The position numbers were made by a program, and so were the translations under genes. Below the pieces are notes generated by a model. The model did not search any database. It was given only the letters and a program-made list of their open reading frames with translations, and was not told the origin of the DNA. DNA of 64,000 nt from NCBI RefSeq assembly GCF_007786445.1, contig NZ_VNJI01000035.1, positions 1 to 64,000 of the forward strand. The letters run 5' to 3'. Positions 43,424-52,829 of this stretch are shown here, one piece after another (positions within the stretch are counted from its first letter, which is position 1; each line of letters opens with the position of its first letter). The DNA comes from Paenibacillus cremeus. GTDB lineage: Bacteria > Bacillota > Bacilli > Paenibacillales > NBRC-103111.

Positions 43424-45610
43424 ATGAATCAGGCTGTCATTGTATTCGACGAAGCTTTACCAACCATTTCCTTTGCTGCCGCCAAGCTACGGGAAGCATT
43501 GGCGAACAGAGGTATCGCAGCTGTATATGCACCCCTCACCTCATTACCCGCGGCAACCGAACCGATTCGCATCGTGTTGACATCGATGCAAGACGGTCAG
43601 GCCGATATAGGCATGCTATCCGAGCCGTCTCTTTCCCCGGAAGGTTATGCAATCATACTGGAGCGGGGAGGCGATTTTACGTTATGCCGCGTGACTGGAG
43701 CCGACCCCGTTGGAGCGATGTACGGTGGACTGGACGTGGCGGACGCGGTTAATGCCGGAACGGAAATCGAAAATATCGGGATCAAGACTTCCAATCCGTA
43801 TATATCTGGGCGGGGGATCAAATTCAACATTCCGCTCGACGCCCGCACGCCGAGCTACTCCGATAACGGCGATTCCGCGCAGCACAACATCGCGGAAATG
43901 TGGAGTATGGACTTTTGGCGACAGTTTTTGGACGACATGGCATTGTATCGCTACAATACGTTGTCGCTGTGGAACCTGCATCCGTTCCCGTCAATGGTAC
44001 AGGTTCCCGAGTATCCGGATATCGCACTTAAGGACGTGAAGAAAACTACCGCCCCGATTCGCGCGAGTCTGAGGGGAACCGACATGTCAACCACGTCGAC
44101 GCTTGCCAATTTGGAAACCGTCCGGGAAATGACGATTACAGAGAAAATATCCTTTTGGCGAGAGGTGATGTCGTATGCCAAGAATCGCGGCATTGATGTG
44201 TACATCATAACATGGAATATTTTCACGTATGGTACCGAAGGTAATCGTTATGGTATTACTTGCGATCAGGATAATGATGTAACCATCGACTATTTCCGGG
44301 CAAGTGTCCGCTGTCTGCTCGAAACGTACCCTCTGCTTGCCGGTATCGGAGTGACAGCCGGCGAAAACATGCTGCATAATCAACCGCAGCTCAATGAAGA
44401 ATGGTTGTGGCGGGCGTATGGGGAAGGGGTTATGGATGTTAAATGGAAATACCCGGAGCGCAAAATCAGGTTCATTCACCGGGCGCATGAGTCTGCGTTA
44501 TCAACCATTTACGAGGCGTTTGCGGCTTATCCCGATACGTTTGACGTCAGCTACAAATATTCGTTGGCACATATGTATTCCTCGGTTCATCCCCCATTCA
44601 TTTATCGGACGCAGGGATACAAGGAATTACAGGCTGGCTTTTTGAACGGACTGCCCACGGGAAGGAAAACGTGGCTCACCGTTCGGGACGACGATTATTA
44701 TTATTTCCGCTGGGGGGATCCTGAATTTGTCCGCCAGTACATTTTAAACATGCCGCCGTCCGAGCAGCTGGCCGGATTCTACATGGGGCCGGACGGAATT
44801 GTGTGGGGGCGGGAATTCGTCAGCACGGAACCAGATTCGCCGCGCCAGCCGATGATCAAGAAGCGATGGTACGGCTTTATGCTTTGGGGCCGATTGGCGT
44901 ACGACCCGACCGTTCCGGACCGACATTTCGAGCGGCAGCTTGCGTTTCGTTTTCCAGAGGCTCCCAGCCGTACGTTGTTTGAGGCTTGGTCGAGTGCGTC
45001 GAAAATTTTGCCGCTTGTAACCCGATTTCACTGGGAGGAGAATCATCTCGATTTTCAATGGTATCCCGAGGCGTGTTACAGCAATCCGGAGAGAGCCAAA
45101 GGATTTCATACGGTGCAGCATTTTATCAATGATACGCCAATGCCTGAAAGCGGTCTGATGAGCATTCCGGATTTTTGCGAACATTTGATCGGGAATGGCT
45201 CCATTACGGGAATGACACCGGTACAGGTCAGTCAGGAGCTGAACGATTACGCGAATCGTACGCTACTGCTCGTCGCGGAGATGAGTATGGTGACTGACAA
45301 GGAGCTGCGCTTGACGATCGGTGACTTGAGAGCGATGTCTTATTTGGGGAGATATTACGCCTCTAAAATATTGGGCGCGGTGCATCTGTATCTGTATCAA
45401 CAAATGGACGATACTTCCCATCAAAAGGCAGCCGTCGAGCATTTGCAAACGGCGTCCGGGCATTGGCGAGAATATGCGGCCCAAACCGCGAGCCAATATG
45501 TGCCGCAGCAATTGACGCGCCAAGGATACGGCAAAGTGGATGTGACGGCCCTTCAAGCTCAAGTGGATCACGATATTACGATAGCGCAGACAATCAACGT
45601 AAAACAATAA
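43424..45610 (+). CDS. GH67/GH20-like glycosidase-like protein, paralogue of the 25531-28185 gene
   Basis: 728 residues, no signal peptide. An N-terminal alpha/beta domain (1-130, ADPVGAMYGGLDVADAV) is followed by a barrel-like region (about 130-450) with DMALYRYNTLSLWNLHPFP, ITWNIFTYG and GVTAGENM, whose glutamate aligns with TFRMHYEGG of the paralogue. The helical C-terminal part carries KRWYGFMLWGRLAYDP, SASKILPLVTRFHW and LSMV/LRAMSYLGRYYASKI, all echoed in the paralogue; the extra C-terminal beta domain of that protein is missing. ATG 43424 is nine bases after AAGGGG; ATG 43415 touches that site. I know no characterised family with this exact layout. A retaining or inverting glycosidase acting on imported material is inferred. 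Confidence 0.7.
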   Translation: MNQAVIVFDEALPTISFAAAKLREALANRGIAAVYAPLTSLPAATEPIRIVLTSMQDGQADIGMLSEPSLSPEGYAIILERGGDFTLCRVTGADPVGAMYGGLDVADAVNAGTEIENIGIKTSNPYISGRGIKFNIPLDARTPSYSDNGDSAQHNIAEMWSMDFWRQFLDDMALYRYNTLSLWNLHPFPSMVQVPEYPDIALKDVKKTTAPIRASLRGTDMSTTSTLANLETVREMTITEKISFWREVMSYAKNRGIDVYIITWNIFTYGTEGNRYGITCDQDNDVTIDYFRASVRCLLETYPLLAGIGVTAGENMLHNQPQLNEEWLWRAYGEGVMDVKWKYPERKIRFIHRAHESALSTIYEAFAAYPDTFDVSYKYSLAHMYSSVHPPFIYRTQGYKELQAGFLNGLPTGRKTWLTVRDDDYYYFRWGDPEFVRQYILNMPPSEQLAGFYMGPDGIVWGREFVSTEPDSPRQPMIKKRWYGFMLWGRLAYDPTVPDRHFERQLAFRFPEAPSRTLFEAWSSASKILPLVTRFHWEENHLDFQWYPEACYSNPERAKGFHTVQHFINDTPMPESGLMSIPDFCEHLIGNGSITGMTPVQVSQELNDYANRTLLLVAEMSMVTDKELRLTIGDLRAMSYLGRYYASKILGAVHLYLYQQMDDTSHQKAAVEHLQTASGHWREYAAQTASQYVPQQLTRQGYGKVDVTALQAQVDHDITIAQTINVKQ

Positions 45611-45642
45611 AAGGAGCCACTTTTCTACGATTGCCTCTGAAA

Positions 45643-45746
45643 GACATGCTGAATTGGTAACCAGCCTTCGGCAGCATGTCCATGCTAGACGTGAGACGTG
45701 TACTGGAATTCCTGATCGTTATGAACGGTCATGCCGGTCACGTCTC
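45643..45746 (+). terminator. Two consecutive stem-loops after the glycosidase-like gene
   Basis: First: GACATGCTG (45643-45651) with CAGCATGTC (45672-45680). Second: GAGACGTG (45693-45700) with CACGTCTC (45739-45746), extended by CTGG/CCGG inside. A GCTTTTG tail follows. The pair could terminate transcription or form a small structured RNA. Confidence 0.5.
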
Positions 45747-45860
45747 TCGCTTTTGTATCAGAGCTGAGGCATTTTTATTAAAAGAGGGTCAAAACAAAAT
45801 TCCCATGCAAAGTCATTCTTGATTTTACCGGCTTTCATGGTACAATTTACCATAAAAGAT

Positions 45861-45927
45861 GCTCTTCTCTTTGGTTGATGTGTTATGGACAAAACACAAT
45901 ATCTACCAAAGAATAAGAGCATTTTTT
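45861..45927 (+). terminator. Long imperfect hairpin with T-run
   Basis: GCTCTT (45861-45866) pairs with AAGAGC (45915-45920), then CTTTGGTTGAT with ATCTACCAAAG and GTGTT with AACAC further in. ATTTTTT follows at 45921-45927. A bidirectional terminator or miniature palindromic element between the two sugar loci. Confidence 0.6.
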
Positions 45928-46044
45928 CATAAGTTAAAAGAACGTTACGCTCGAAAAACGGAATAATAAAATCAGTTTTATGAAAGGAAGTTTCAAAATG
46001 AATGATATCTAAGGAATTTCGTTTCGGTAAAGGGAGGGTTTTCA

Positions 46045-47142
46045 TTGCTTAGAGTTATCTTTGTAGACGACGAACCCTGGGCTCTGACAGGAATTAAAAA
46101 TATTATCGATTGGAACAAAGAGGGTTTTGAAATCATCGGGGCCTTTTTAGATCCGCGGAAGGCACTTGAGAGCATCATGAGTAATCAACCGGATATAGTC
46201 TTTACCGATATACGTATGCCGGGAATGACCGGACTTAATCTGGTAAGGGAATCCAGAGAAAAAGGAATCAATTCTGAGTTTGTCATCATAAGCGCTTTTA
46301 GTGATTTCGAGGTAGCCCGCAGAGCCTTGCAATATGATGTGTTTCACTATATTCTTAAACCTCTCGAACGGGATGAAGTGAGGACGGTTGTGGATAGACT
46401 CAGAAAAAAACTTACTCCTGCCAATCACCCTATTCTAATGGGTGTCTTTCAAACCGACAAACTCATGAATGAAAGACAGCGGGAGGTGCTTGTATCCTCT
46501 GCTGTCCATCCTCATTGTTACGTTGCAGTCGCCGATGCAAAAGAGTATAACCTTCCCCAAAAAAAAGATATGTATGTTGGACGCTTTCTACTCAGTGATG
46601 GAACAAGCCTATATCTGCTTTCGTCAAAGCAGAAGCTAGAGCCCTTTTTCAACCAATGGAGATTGTCGGCTGCTGCACGTGGGGTAACTTTAGGTATCAG
46701 TGTACAACGTCCCGGTTTTGAAGATTTCGATAATATGCTTTCTGAAGCGGTCAGTTCTGCACAAATGGAAATTGATTATTCTGCAAACCCTATAGTAGCG
46801 GAGATCCAGGTGTACCTTAGCAAAAATTTCGAAAATGAACTTTCGCTTAGTGAAATCTCCGAAAGATTTTATCTGTCCGAAACATACTTATGTGAGCTTT
46901 TCAAGAAACAAACGGGGATTACGTTAACAGGTTTTTTAATTGCGATCAGGATGAAGCGAGCGGCACGTCTGCTTTTGGAAAACGAAGCACCTGTTCAGCA
47001 AGTAGCCGACATGGTTGGTTATTCAGATTATGGTTATTTTGGAAGATTATTTAAACGTTTCTTTGGGCTTACTCCCAGTCAGTACCGAAAAAATCAACAA
47101 GCTGCAATCAGCAATAACAATTTCAGCATGCCGGAGGAGTAA
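46045..47142 (+). CDS. Response regulator, YesN-like, with AraC DNA-binding domain
   Basis: A 365-residue regulator. The receiver domain (1-120) has FVDDEPW, the acceptor aspartate in IVFTDIRMPGMTG and the lysine in ILKPLERDE. A divergent middle segment leads to the double helix-turn-helix (about 262-355): LSLSEISERFYLSETYLCEL and VQQVADMVGYSDYGYFGRLF. TTG 46045 is seven bases after AGGGAGG. Its kinase partner is encoded convergently and the two stops overlap by 20 bases. It probably activates the importer operon at 49154. Confidence 0.9.
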   Translation: MLRVIFVDDEPWALTGIKNIIDWNKEGFEIIGAFLDPRKALESIMSNQPDIVFTDIRMPGMTGLNLVRESREKGINSEFVIISAFSDFEVARRALQYDVFHYILKPLERDEVRTVVDRLRKKLTPANHPILMGVFQTDKLMNERQREVLVSSAVHPHCYVAVADAKEYNLPQKKDMYVGRFLLSDGTSLYLLSSKQKLEPFFNQWRLSAAARGVTLGISVQRPGFEDFDNMLSEAVSSAQMEIDYSANPIVAEIQVYLSKNFENELSLSEISERFYLSETYLCELFKKQTGITLTGFLIAIRMKRAARLLLENEAPVQQVADMVGYSDYGYFGRLFKRFFGLTPSQYRKNQQAAISNNNFSMPEE

Positions 47143-48919
47143 ACTGAGGGCTTAATATTGTAAGCGCTTTAGGTATACAGATGACGACTTTTGTGTAGTG
47201 ACCCTTAACAGAGCGGATCTCAAAGCGATATTGGTCACCAAAGCTGTTCTTTAGACGCTGCTGGATATTATAAAGGCCAATATTTGTTTTTCCATGAGAA
47301 GTATGATCGCTTGTGGGTGGGTTAACGTGATTTATTTTTTTGATCTCTTCATCGGATATGCCGGCACCGTTATCGGCAATGTTTAGTAACAGGGATCCAT
47401 CTTGTTGAAGCTGGCCTGATATCCTTATGATACAGGGCGGCATTTTTTCTGCAAAACCATGTATGATGGAGTTTTCAACGATAGGCTGGAGAAACATGGC
47501 ATGTATAGGATGGTTCATTGCCTCAGGCTGTACATCCAGCTTTATTGTGTACTTGCCCGGAAAACGCTGGCTCATTACCTTCAGGTAGTCACAGGTATGT
47601 TTGATCTCGTCTTGAAGGGTAACGATGGTTCCAGAGCTTACCGAATAACGGAACATGCTAGCCATGGATGTGCAGATCTCTTCTATACATGTAACACCAT
47701 AAGTTTGGGCCATGCTTCGCACACACTCCAAGGTATTAAAAAGAAAGTGCGGATTGATTTGGCTTCTGTATGAGAGCAATTCGGCCTTTTGCTGGGCAAT
47801 CATGGATTGGTAGAGATTCCACTGGGATTTTCTGATCTCCTTTTGGGAAATTTCAATTCGCTCCAGCATATCATTGATATCCTCGGCAAGTCTGGCAAGT
47901 TCGGTAATTTTCGGTATACTCACCCTGACACCATCTTTCCGCAAGGTAAGATTTCTCATATCACGGATGATCTGATCTATAGGATTAGTCACGGAGCGCA
48001 GCACAAGCTGCATCTGGAAAAAAAGTAGAAAACCGGCAGCAAGTATAATAAAAATCCCGATGCTTCTTATTGGAAAAAGATCGCCAATCAGGGAATGTCT
48101 GCTGGTCAGTGAAACAATACGCCATCCGAATTCGGGGATCGATACGGAGCTGGTTAGAAATTTTTCGCCATTGATGTTCGCCTTGCCCCGGCCCTCTTTT
48201 GCGCCCAGCAATATAGACTGCTCAACTACATTCAACTCCCGACTGGAATTTATAATGGTGTCTTCAAATATGAGTGCAGTGATACTATCACTGGATATCC
48301 CGGTGCTAAGCTCGCCTGTAAAAGATTTTAAATCGACTACGACAGAACATAATGCTATGTTTGTTTTCTCGCTATGTCCATCTAATATGGACCGGACAGG
48401 GAGAAAGTACAAAAAGTAGGGCCCGTTAGTGCCGCTGCTATGGAAGAATACATTACTGACAACCGGTTTGCGGAGTGTGATGTCTCGAGCCAGTCCGCTT
48501 TCCGCCATTGCCTTTTCCCGAATCTCTTGGAAAGGATCACTAATGTAAAAGTTATTCATGTTTCGGGATGTAAGGACAATGCTTTTTATAGTTTTGCTGC
48601 TGTAAATAGAGTCATATAGAACTTCGGTAGCTGATGCCCTCAATTTGAAATATTCAGAGGGATTATCCGTTAACAGGAACTGCTGAACGGTAGTAGAATA
48701 AGACACCCGTTTGGCGGCCCTGTCGATTTCATTGATTGCCATGGCTAGTCTCCGGTCCATCTCATTGGACAGAAGCTCAAAGGCTTGATAAGCTCTGCGC
48801 TCGATGATCGATTCGAACCCCATATTGTATATGGATATTAGAACACCCATGGAGAAAAGAAATAGAAGTGTACTCCCAATAAAACGGCCTCGAATAGAAT
48901 TGAATTTACCAAACCTCAT
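47123..48919 (-). CDS. Sensor histidine kinase, YesM-like
   Basis: A 598-residue membrane kinase. Span 1 is near GSTLLFLFSMGVLISIYN, followed by an extracellular Cache-like domain, span 2 (SIGIFIILAAGFLLFFQMQL), a HAMP linker (SVTNPIDQIIRDMRNLTL), the His_kinase H-box SQINPHFLFNTLECVRSM and the ATP lid DNGAGIS. ATG 48919 is ten bases after AGGGAG; an in-frame ATG at 48973 lacks a ribosome site. It is transcribed away from the operon at 49154, so their promoters share 48920-49153. Oligosaccharide sensing, alone or with the binding lipoprotein, is the usual role in this family. Confidence 0.9.
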   Translation of the reverse strand: MRFGKFNSIRGRFIGSTLLFLFSMGVLISIYNMGFESIIERRAYQAFELLSNEMDRRLAMAINEIDRAAKRVSYSTTVQQFLLTDNPSEYFKLRASATEVLYDSIYSSKTIKSIVLTSRNMNNFYISDPFQEIREKAMAESGLARDITLRKPVVSNVFFHSSGTNGPYFLYFLPVRSILDGHSEKTNIALCSVVVDLKSFTGELSTGISSDSITALIFEDTIINSSRELNVVEQSILLGAKEGRGKANINGEKFLTSSVSIPEFGWRIVSLTSRHSLIGDLFPIRSIGIFIILAAGFLLFFQMQLVLRSVTNPIDQIIRDMRNLTLRKDGVRVSIPKITELARLAEDINDMLERIEISQKEIRKSQWNLYQSMIAQQKAELLSYRSQINPHFLFNTLECVRSMAQTYGVTCIEEICTSMASMFRYSVSSGTIVTLQDEIKHTCDYLKVMSQRFPGKYTIKLDVQPEAMNHPIHAMFLQPIVENSIIHGFAEKMPPCIIRISGQLQQDGSLLLNIADNGAGISDEEIKKINHVNPPTSDHTSHGKTNIGLYNIQQRLKNSFGDQYRFEIRSVKGHYTKVVICIPKALTILSPQFTPPAC

Positions 48920-49076
48920 ATTAGATAATCTCCCTATCCAATAGATTGATGAACTAGCCCATTTTGTTACCATTATATATAAGATTTGTGAATATTCGCA
49001 ATATTCCTAATTTAATCCTATTTCAACCTAATTTAACGCATATCGTTGTTTACCTGCACCTGATAAAATTCAAGTG

Positions 49077-49120
49077 TGGAAGCGCTTTTAAAAAAAATCA
49101 TGTTTATGAAAGCGTTTCAT
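49077..49120. promoter_or_regulatory. Two cre/LacI-like operator candidates
   Basis: TGGAAGCGCTTTTA (49077-49090) resembles a CcpA cre site with one deviation. ATGAAAGCGTTTCAT (49106-49120) is a near-palindrome around CG. Both lie between the divergent kinase and binding-protein genes, consistent with carbon catabolite repression of the importer operon. Confidence 0.5.
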
Positions 49121-49153
49121 TGACGGATCTTATAAATAAAGGGAGGACGAAGT

Positions 49154-50752
49154 ATGACAAAGTTGAGGAAATGGGTAACCCTTGGAGCTGCTCTATCCAT
49201 GTCGTTTAGTATAGCAGCATGCAGCAGTGACTCCGGGGAAAAGTCGGTTCAAAAAAGTACGGATAATTCCAAGCGTGTAAAACTAACCATGGCGTCCGTA
49301 CAGGGGATTGAAGGATTTAATTACACCAATGGCGATGCCGTTGCCAAGTATTATTCCGACAAGTTCAACTATGACTTAGATATGACGGCGCTGAACTGGG
49401 ACAACTGGAATGAAAGACTCCGGATCTGGATCAACTCAGGCGACATGCCGGATATTGCTGTATATAACTATATTCATGCGGATGCGGCCTCTTTTGTCGA
49501 GCAGGGACTTATCAAGAAGCTTCCTGACGACTGGAAAACCCGTTGGCCTAATGTCGCCAAAGTGTTTAGTAAAACATCACTCGGGCCCCAGATGGAAAAA
49601 GCCTTCGGTGGAACCTATTTCCTTCCAAGAGCACGTTTTATGAATAACTTGCCCGGAGATCCATTGCCGAATCATCCAGCCGTATATATACGTAAGGATT
49701 GGGCTCAAGCTGTGGGTTTCCCTATCAAGTCCGCCTATACGACCTCTGAAATTATTCAGTATGGTAAGTTGATAAAGGAAAAAGATCCCGGAAAAGTAGG
49801 CGACAAATTAATTCCGCTTGCTGAGAATACGAATCATGCCGTTGAATTGTTTGTTGCAAGAAACAGTACTCATTACAATAATTTTTATAAAGACAAAGAT
49901 GGTAAGTATAAATGGGGTGGAGCTTCTGAAGATACTCTGAAAGGGCTTAAGTTGTTCTCTGAAGCGTACCGGTCCGGTGTCCTTAGTAAGGACTTCTTCA
50001 CTGTGAAGAATGAGGAGCATGGTTCTTATTTTAATGTAAAAGGCAATGCAGGCGCTACCTACAACCAGGCACCGACATCAAATCTTCAGACTTTTTTTAG
50101 CGATTTTCAGTCGAATACCAAACTTGATCCCTATCAAAATATGCATATGGCTATCGTGCTGGGGGATGACGGTAATTATCATCAGGAAGACCTCATTAAT
50201 TTCTGGGGCACAATCATCTTTAACCCAAAAATATCCAATGAAAAATTTGAACGCTATATGAGTGTGCTCGATTATAACTCTACTCAAGAGGGCAATATCA
50301 TAACCAATATGGGGTTAAAAGATGTAGATTGGACTCTTGACAGCAATGGTAAAGTAAAATCACTCTTCGACCAAGCCAAAGAAGGCAAGCCATTTGGCGG
50401 CGCAAACGGAAAATATCCATCCAATGGCTATCTGTTAGGTAGCACGATTTTGTTTGACGATTTCGCATTCGACAATCCCAATTACGACCAAAGAATAAGG
50501 GATCTATCAAAGCAGCTTTATGCTGAAAAACCGAAAAAAGGTACTCCTGACACATTCACAAAAGTTGACTGGAATTTATACGCCTACGATTCGCCAAGCA
50601 AGAGAAAGGCCCAAATCGATTACAGCACAGAGTACGCTAATCTTGTTACTATGCAGGGAGATATAGAAGCAAACTGGAAGAAGTGGGTTGATTCGAAGAT
50701 GCCAATAATAAAGCCGGTTCTTGATGAACTGAACTCAAAATTGGCTAAATAG
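49154..50752 (+). CDS. Extracellular solute-binding lipoprotein (LplA-like)
   Basis: A 532-residue binding lipoprotein (IAAC, C23). LplA-group features include LRIWINSGDMPDIAVYNY, GLIKKLPDDWKTRWPNV, YFLPRARFMNN and AVYIRKDWAQAVGF. AAAGGGAGGA precedes the ATG. It is the first gene of an operon next to a YesMN-like two-component system; in this family such systems are usually induced by plant cell-wall oligosaccharides. A hairpin after the stop (50783-50827) separates it from the permeases. Confidence 0.9.
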   Translation: MTKLRKWVTLGAALSMSFSIAACSSDSGEKSVQKSTDNSKRVKLTMASVQGIEGFNYTNGDAVAKYYSDKFNYDLDMTALNWDNWNERLRIWINSGDMPDIAVYNYIHADAASFVEQGLIKKLPDDWKTRWPNVAKVFSKTSLGPQMEKAFGGTYFLPRARFMNNLPGDPLPNHPAVYIRKDWAQAVGFPIKSAYTTSEIIQYGKLIKEKDPGKVGDKLIPLAENTNHAVELFVARNSTHYNNFYKDKDGKYKWGGASEDTLKGLKLFSEAYRSGVLSKDFFTVKNEEHGSYFNVKGNAGATYNQAPTSNLQTFFSDFQSNTKLDPYQNMHMAIVLGDDGNYHQEDLINFWGTIIFNPKISNEKFERYMSVLDYNSTQEGNIITNMGLKDVDWTLDSNGKVKSLFDQAKEGKPFGGANGKYPSNGYLLGSTILFDDFAFDNPNYDQRIRDLSKQLYAEKPKKGTPDTFTKVDWNLYAYDSPSKRKAQIDYSTEYANLVTMQGDIEANWKKWVDSKMPIIKPVLDELNSKLAK

Positions 50753-50782
50753 TCAGCTAATATCTTTCGATTAAATTACATT

Positions 50783-50827
50783 AAGTAGCTGTGGTGGATC
50801 CAATGATTTGCCCGGCTACTTGTTTTT
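50783..50827 (+). terminator. Stem-loop between binding protein and LplB genes
   Basis: AAGTAGC (50783-50789) pairs perfectly with GCTACTT (50815-50821), followed by GTTTTTA. The loop is 25 bases. A partial terminator that would favour binding-protein expression. Confidence 0.6.
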
Positions 50828-50873
50828 ATAACATCAGAATTTCTTATTTCAACTCTGGCAGAGGGGGGTTCAT

Positions 50874-51854
50874 ATGGAGAATATAATGGCGGAAAAGAAG
50901 AATGCATCCTTGGAAAAAAATCATGCCACCTTGATGAGTCGGGTATTGAAATCCAGGGAAATTTACCTCCTGCTATTACCGGGAGTCATATGGTATGTCA
51001 TTTTCGCCTACATTCCAATGTATGGGCTATCATTGGCGTTTAAAACGTATAAAGCTAATCTCGGAATTTTTGGCAGTCCGTGGATTGGGCTTGACAATTA
51101 TATCTATGTTTTTAGAGATCCCGCATTTATTGAATCGATCTGGAGGACGCTATGGATTAACGCAGGACGTATCCTGTTTCAGTTCCCCGTTCCGATTATT
51201 TTAGCTTTAATGCTGAATGAAGTGCGTGTGAACAGGTATAAAAAGGCAATACAAACGGTTTATACATTCCCCCATTTTTTGTCATGGATTATTGTTGCCA
51301 GCATTATGATTAATAGTTTAAATACTCAAGGTATGGTAAACGGTATCATCAAAATGCTGGGTGGGGATGCAGTCAATTTTCTTGGCTCCACGGATATCTT
51401 CCGGCCCTTATTGTATATCACTGAAAACTGGAAATCGGCGGGGTGGGTCATGATCATCTATCTGGCCGCTATTGCAGGAATTGATACGGAGCAGTATGAA
51501 TCTGCTCAGCTCGACGGTGCGAGCCGTTTGCAGACGATGTGGTATATCACCCTTCCAGGTATACAAAATACAATTGTTGTTATGTTGATTTTATCTGTTG
51601 GAAATCTAATGAATGCAGGATTTGATCAGATTTTCAATATCAGTAATGCGGCAACTGCCAAAGCCGGTGAGATCCTGGATATGTATATTTATCGAATTAC
51701 ATTTCAGTCAGCTGCCGACTTCTCTTTCTCAAGTGCAGTAAGTTTGTTCCGATCTGTAATCAACTTTGCTCTCTTGCTATTCGCTGACCGTGTCTGTAAA
51801 TGGCTTGGTGCGGAAGGACTGTTTCCCTCTAGGAAGAAGACGGTTCGGGAATAA
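50874..51854 (+). CDS. ABC sugar importer permease, LplB-like
   Basis: A 326-residue permease with six spans. Features are VIFAYIPMYGLSLAFKTYK, WIGLDNYIYVFRDPAF and the EAA loop ESAQLDGASRLQTMWYITLPG. GAGGGGGG precedes the ATG at 50874. It pairs with the LplC-like gene 36 bases downstream. Confidence 0.9.
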   Translation: MENIMAEKKNASLEKNHATLMSRVLKSREIYLLLLPGVIWYVIFAYIPMYGLSLAFKTYKANLGIFGSPWIGLDNYIYVFRDPAFIESIWRTLWINAGRILFQFPVPIILALMLNEVRVNRYKKAIQTVYTFPHFLSWIIVASIMINSLNTQGMVNGIIKMLGGDAVNFLGSTDIFRPLLYITENWKSAGWVMIIYLAAIAGIDTEQYESAQLDGASRLQTMWYITLPGIQNTIVVMLILSVGNLMNAGFDQIFNISNAATAKAGEILDMYIYRITFQSAADFSFSSAVSLFRSVINFALLLFADRVCKWLGAEGLFPSRKKTVRE

Positions 51855-51890
51855 ATCGTATGAGAATATCCATGGGAAAGGAAAGTGAAT

Positions 51891-52793
51891 ATGGCGGGGG
51901 TTAGACCAGTACCGAAAAAAGCTTACCATCATAACCAAATACAAACATTGGATATTGTCCTGTTGATTATTCTCACACTTTTTGGAGTCGCTATCATTTT
52001 ACCGTTTATCAACGTTGCTGCAATATCTTTTTCAACACAGCAGGAATATCTGAAATCAACGGTGTTATTGATACCAACGGAAATTACACTTGAAAACTTC
52101 AAGGCATTGTTTGAAGACGGACGCATATGGGTCGGCTATCGTACAACGTTGCTGCTCCTTTTAATAGGATTGCCGCTCAACATGTTTCTGACTACCAGTA
52201 TGGCTTATGGGCTTAGCCGCCCCGATTTTCCGTTTAAGAGATTTTTCATTTATTTTGTTGTCGTTACTCTGTTGTTTCATGGCGGTATTGTCCCCATGTA
52301 CCTGTTAATGAAGCAGCTGCAATTAATTAATACCATTTGGTCTGTTGTGCTTGCCTATGGAGTTAACTCGTTTTATTTAATCATCATGATGAACTATTTT
52401 ATGTCGCTACCAATATCGCTTATGGAGTCGGCTAAGCTTGACGGAGCAGGTGAATGGCGGATCCTCTTTAGTATCATATTGCCTTTATCCATGCCTATCA
52501 TTGCGACAATCATATTGTTCTATGCCGTGGACCGTTGGAATGAATGGTTTAATGCCATGATATTCATAAGGAAGGGCAGCTTGGTTGTCTTGCAGCTTGC
52601 TTTAAGGTCTATTGTTATCGATTCCCAGATCAGTCAGCAGATGAATATTTCGAATGTACAAACCGATGTAAAGTTTTCGGAAGGTATGAAAATGGCTGCA
52701 GTCATTGTAACGATGATCCCTATCATGTGTGTATTTCCTTTTTTACAAAAGCACTTTGTCAAGGGGATGCTGGTCGGTGCAATTAAGGCTTAA
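51891..52793 (+). CDS. ABC sugar importer permease, LplC-like
   Basis: A 300-residue permease with the EAA loop ESAKLDGAGEWRILFSIILPL and the tail FLQKHFVKGMLVGAIKA. ATG 51891 is eight bases after AAAGGA; the in-frame GTG at 51885 is too near that site. It is followed at once by the esterase gene, so the whole set is one operon. Confidence 0.9.
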   Translation: MAGVRPVPKKAYHHNQIQTLDIVLLIILTLFGVAIILPFINVAAISFSTQQEYLKSTVLLIPTEITLENFKALFEDGRIWVGYRTTLLLLLIGLPLNMFLTTSMAYGLSRPDFPFKRFFIYFVVVTLLFHGGIVPMYLLMKQLQLINTIWSVVLAYGVNSFYLIIMMNYFMSLPISLMESAKLDGAGEWRILFSIILPLSMPIIATIILFYAVDRWNEWFNAMIFIRKGSLVVLQLALRSIVIDSQISQQMNISNVQTDVKFSEGMKMAAVIVTMIPIMCVFPFLQKHFVKGMLVGAIKA

Positions 52794-52829
52794 GTAGGTG
52801 AAATGGTGAAAGAAAGGGAGGCATCAAGT

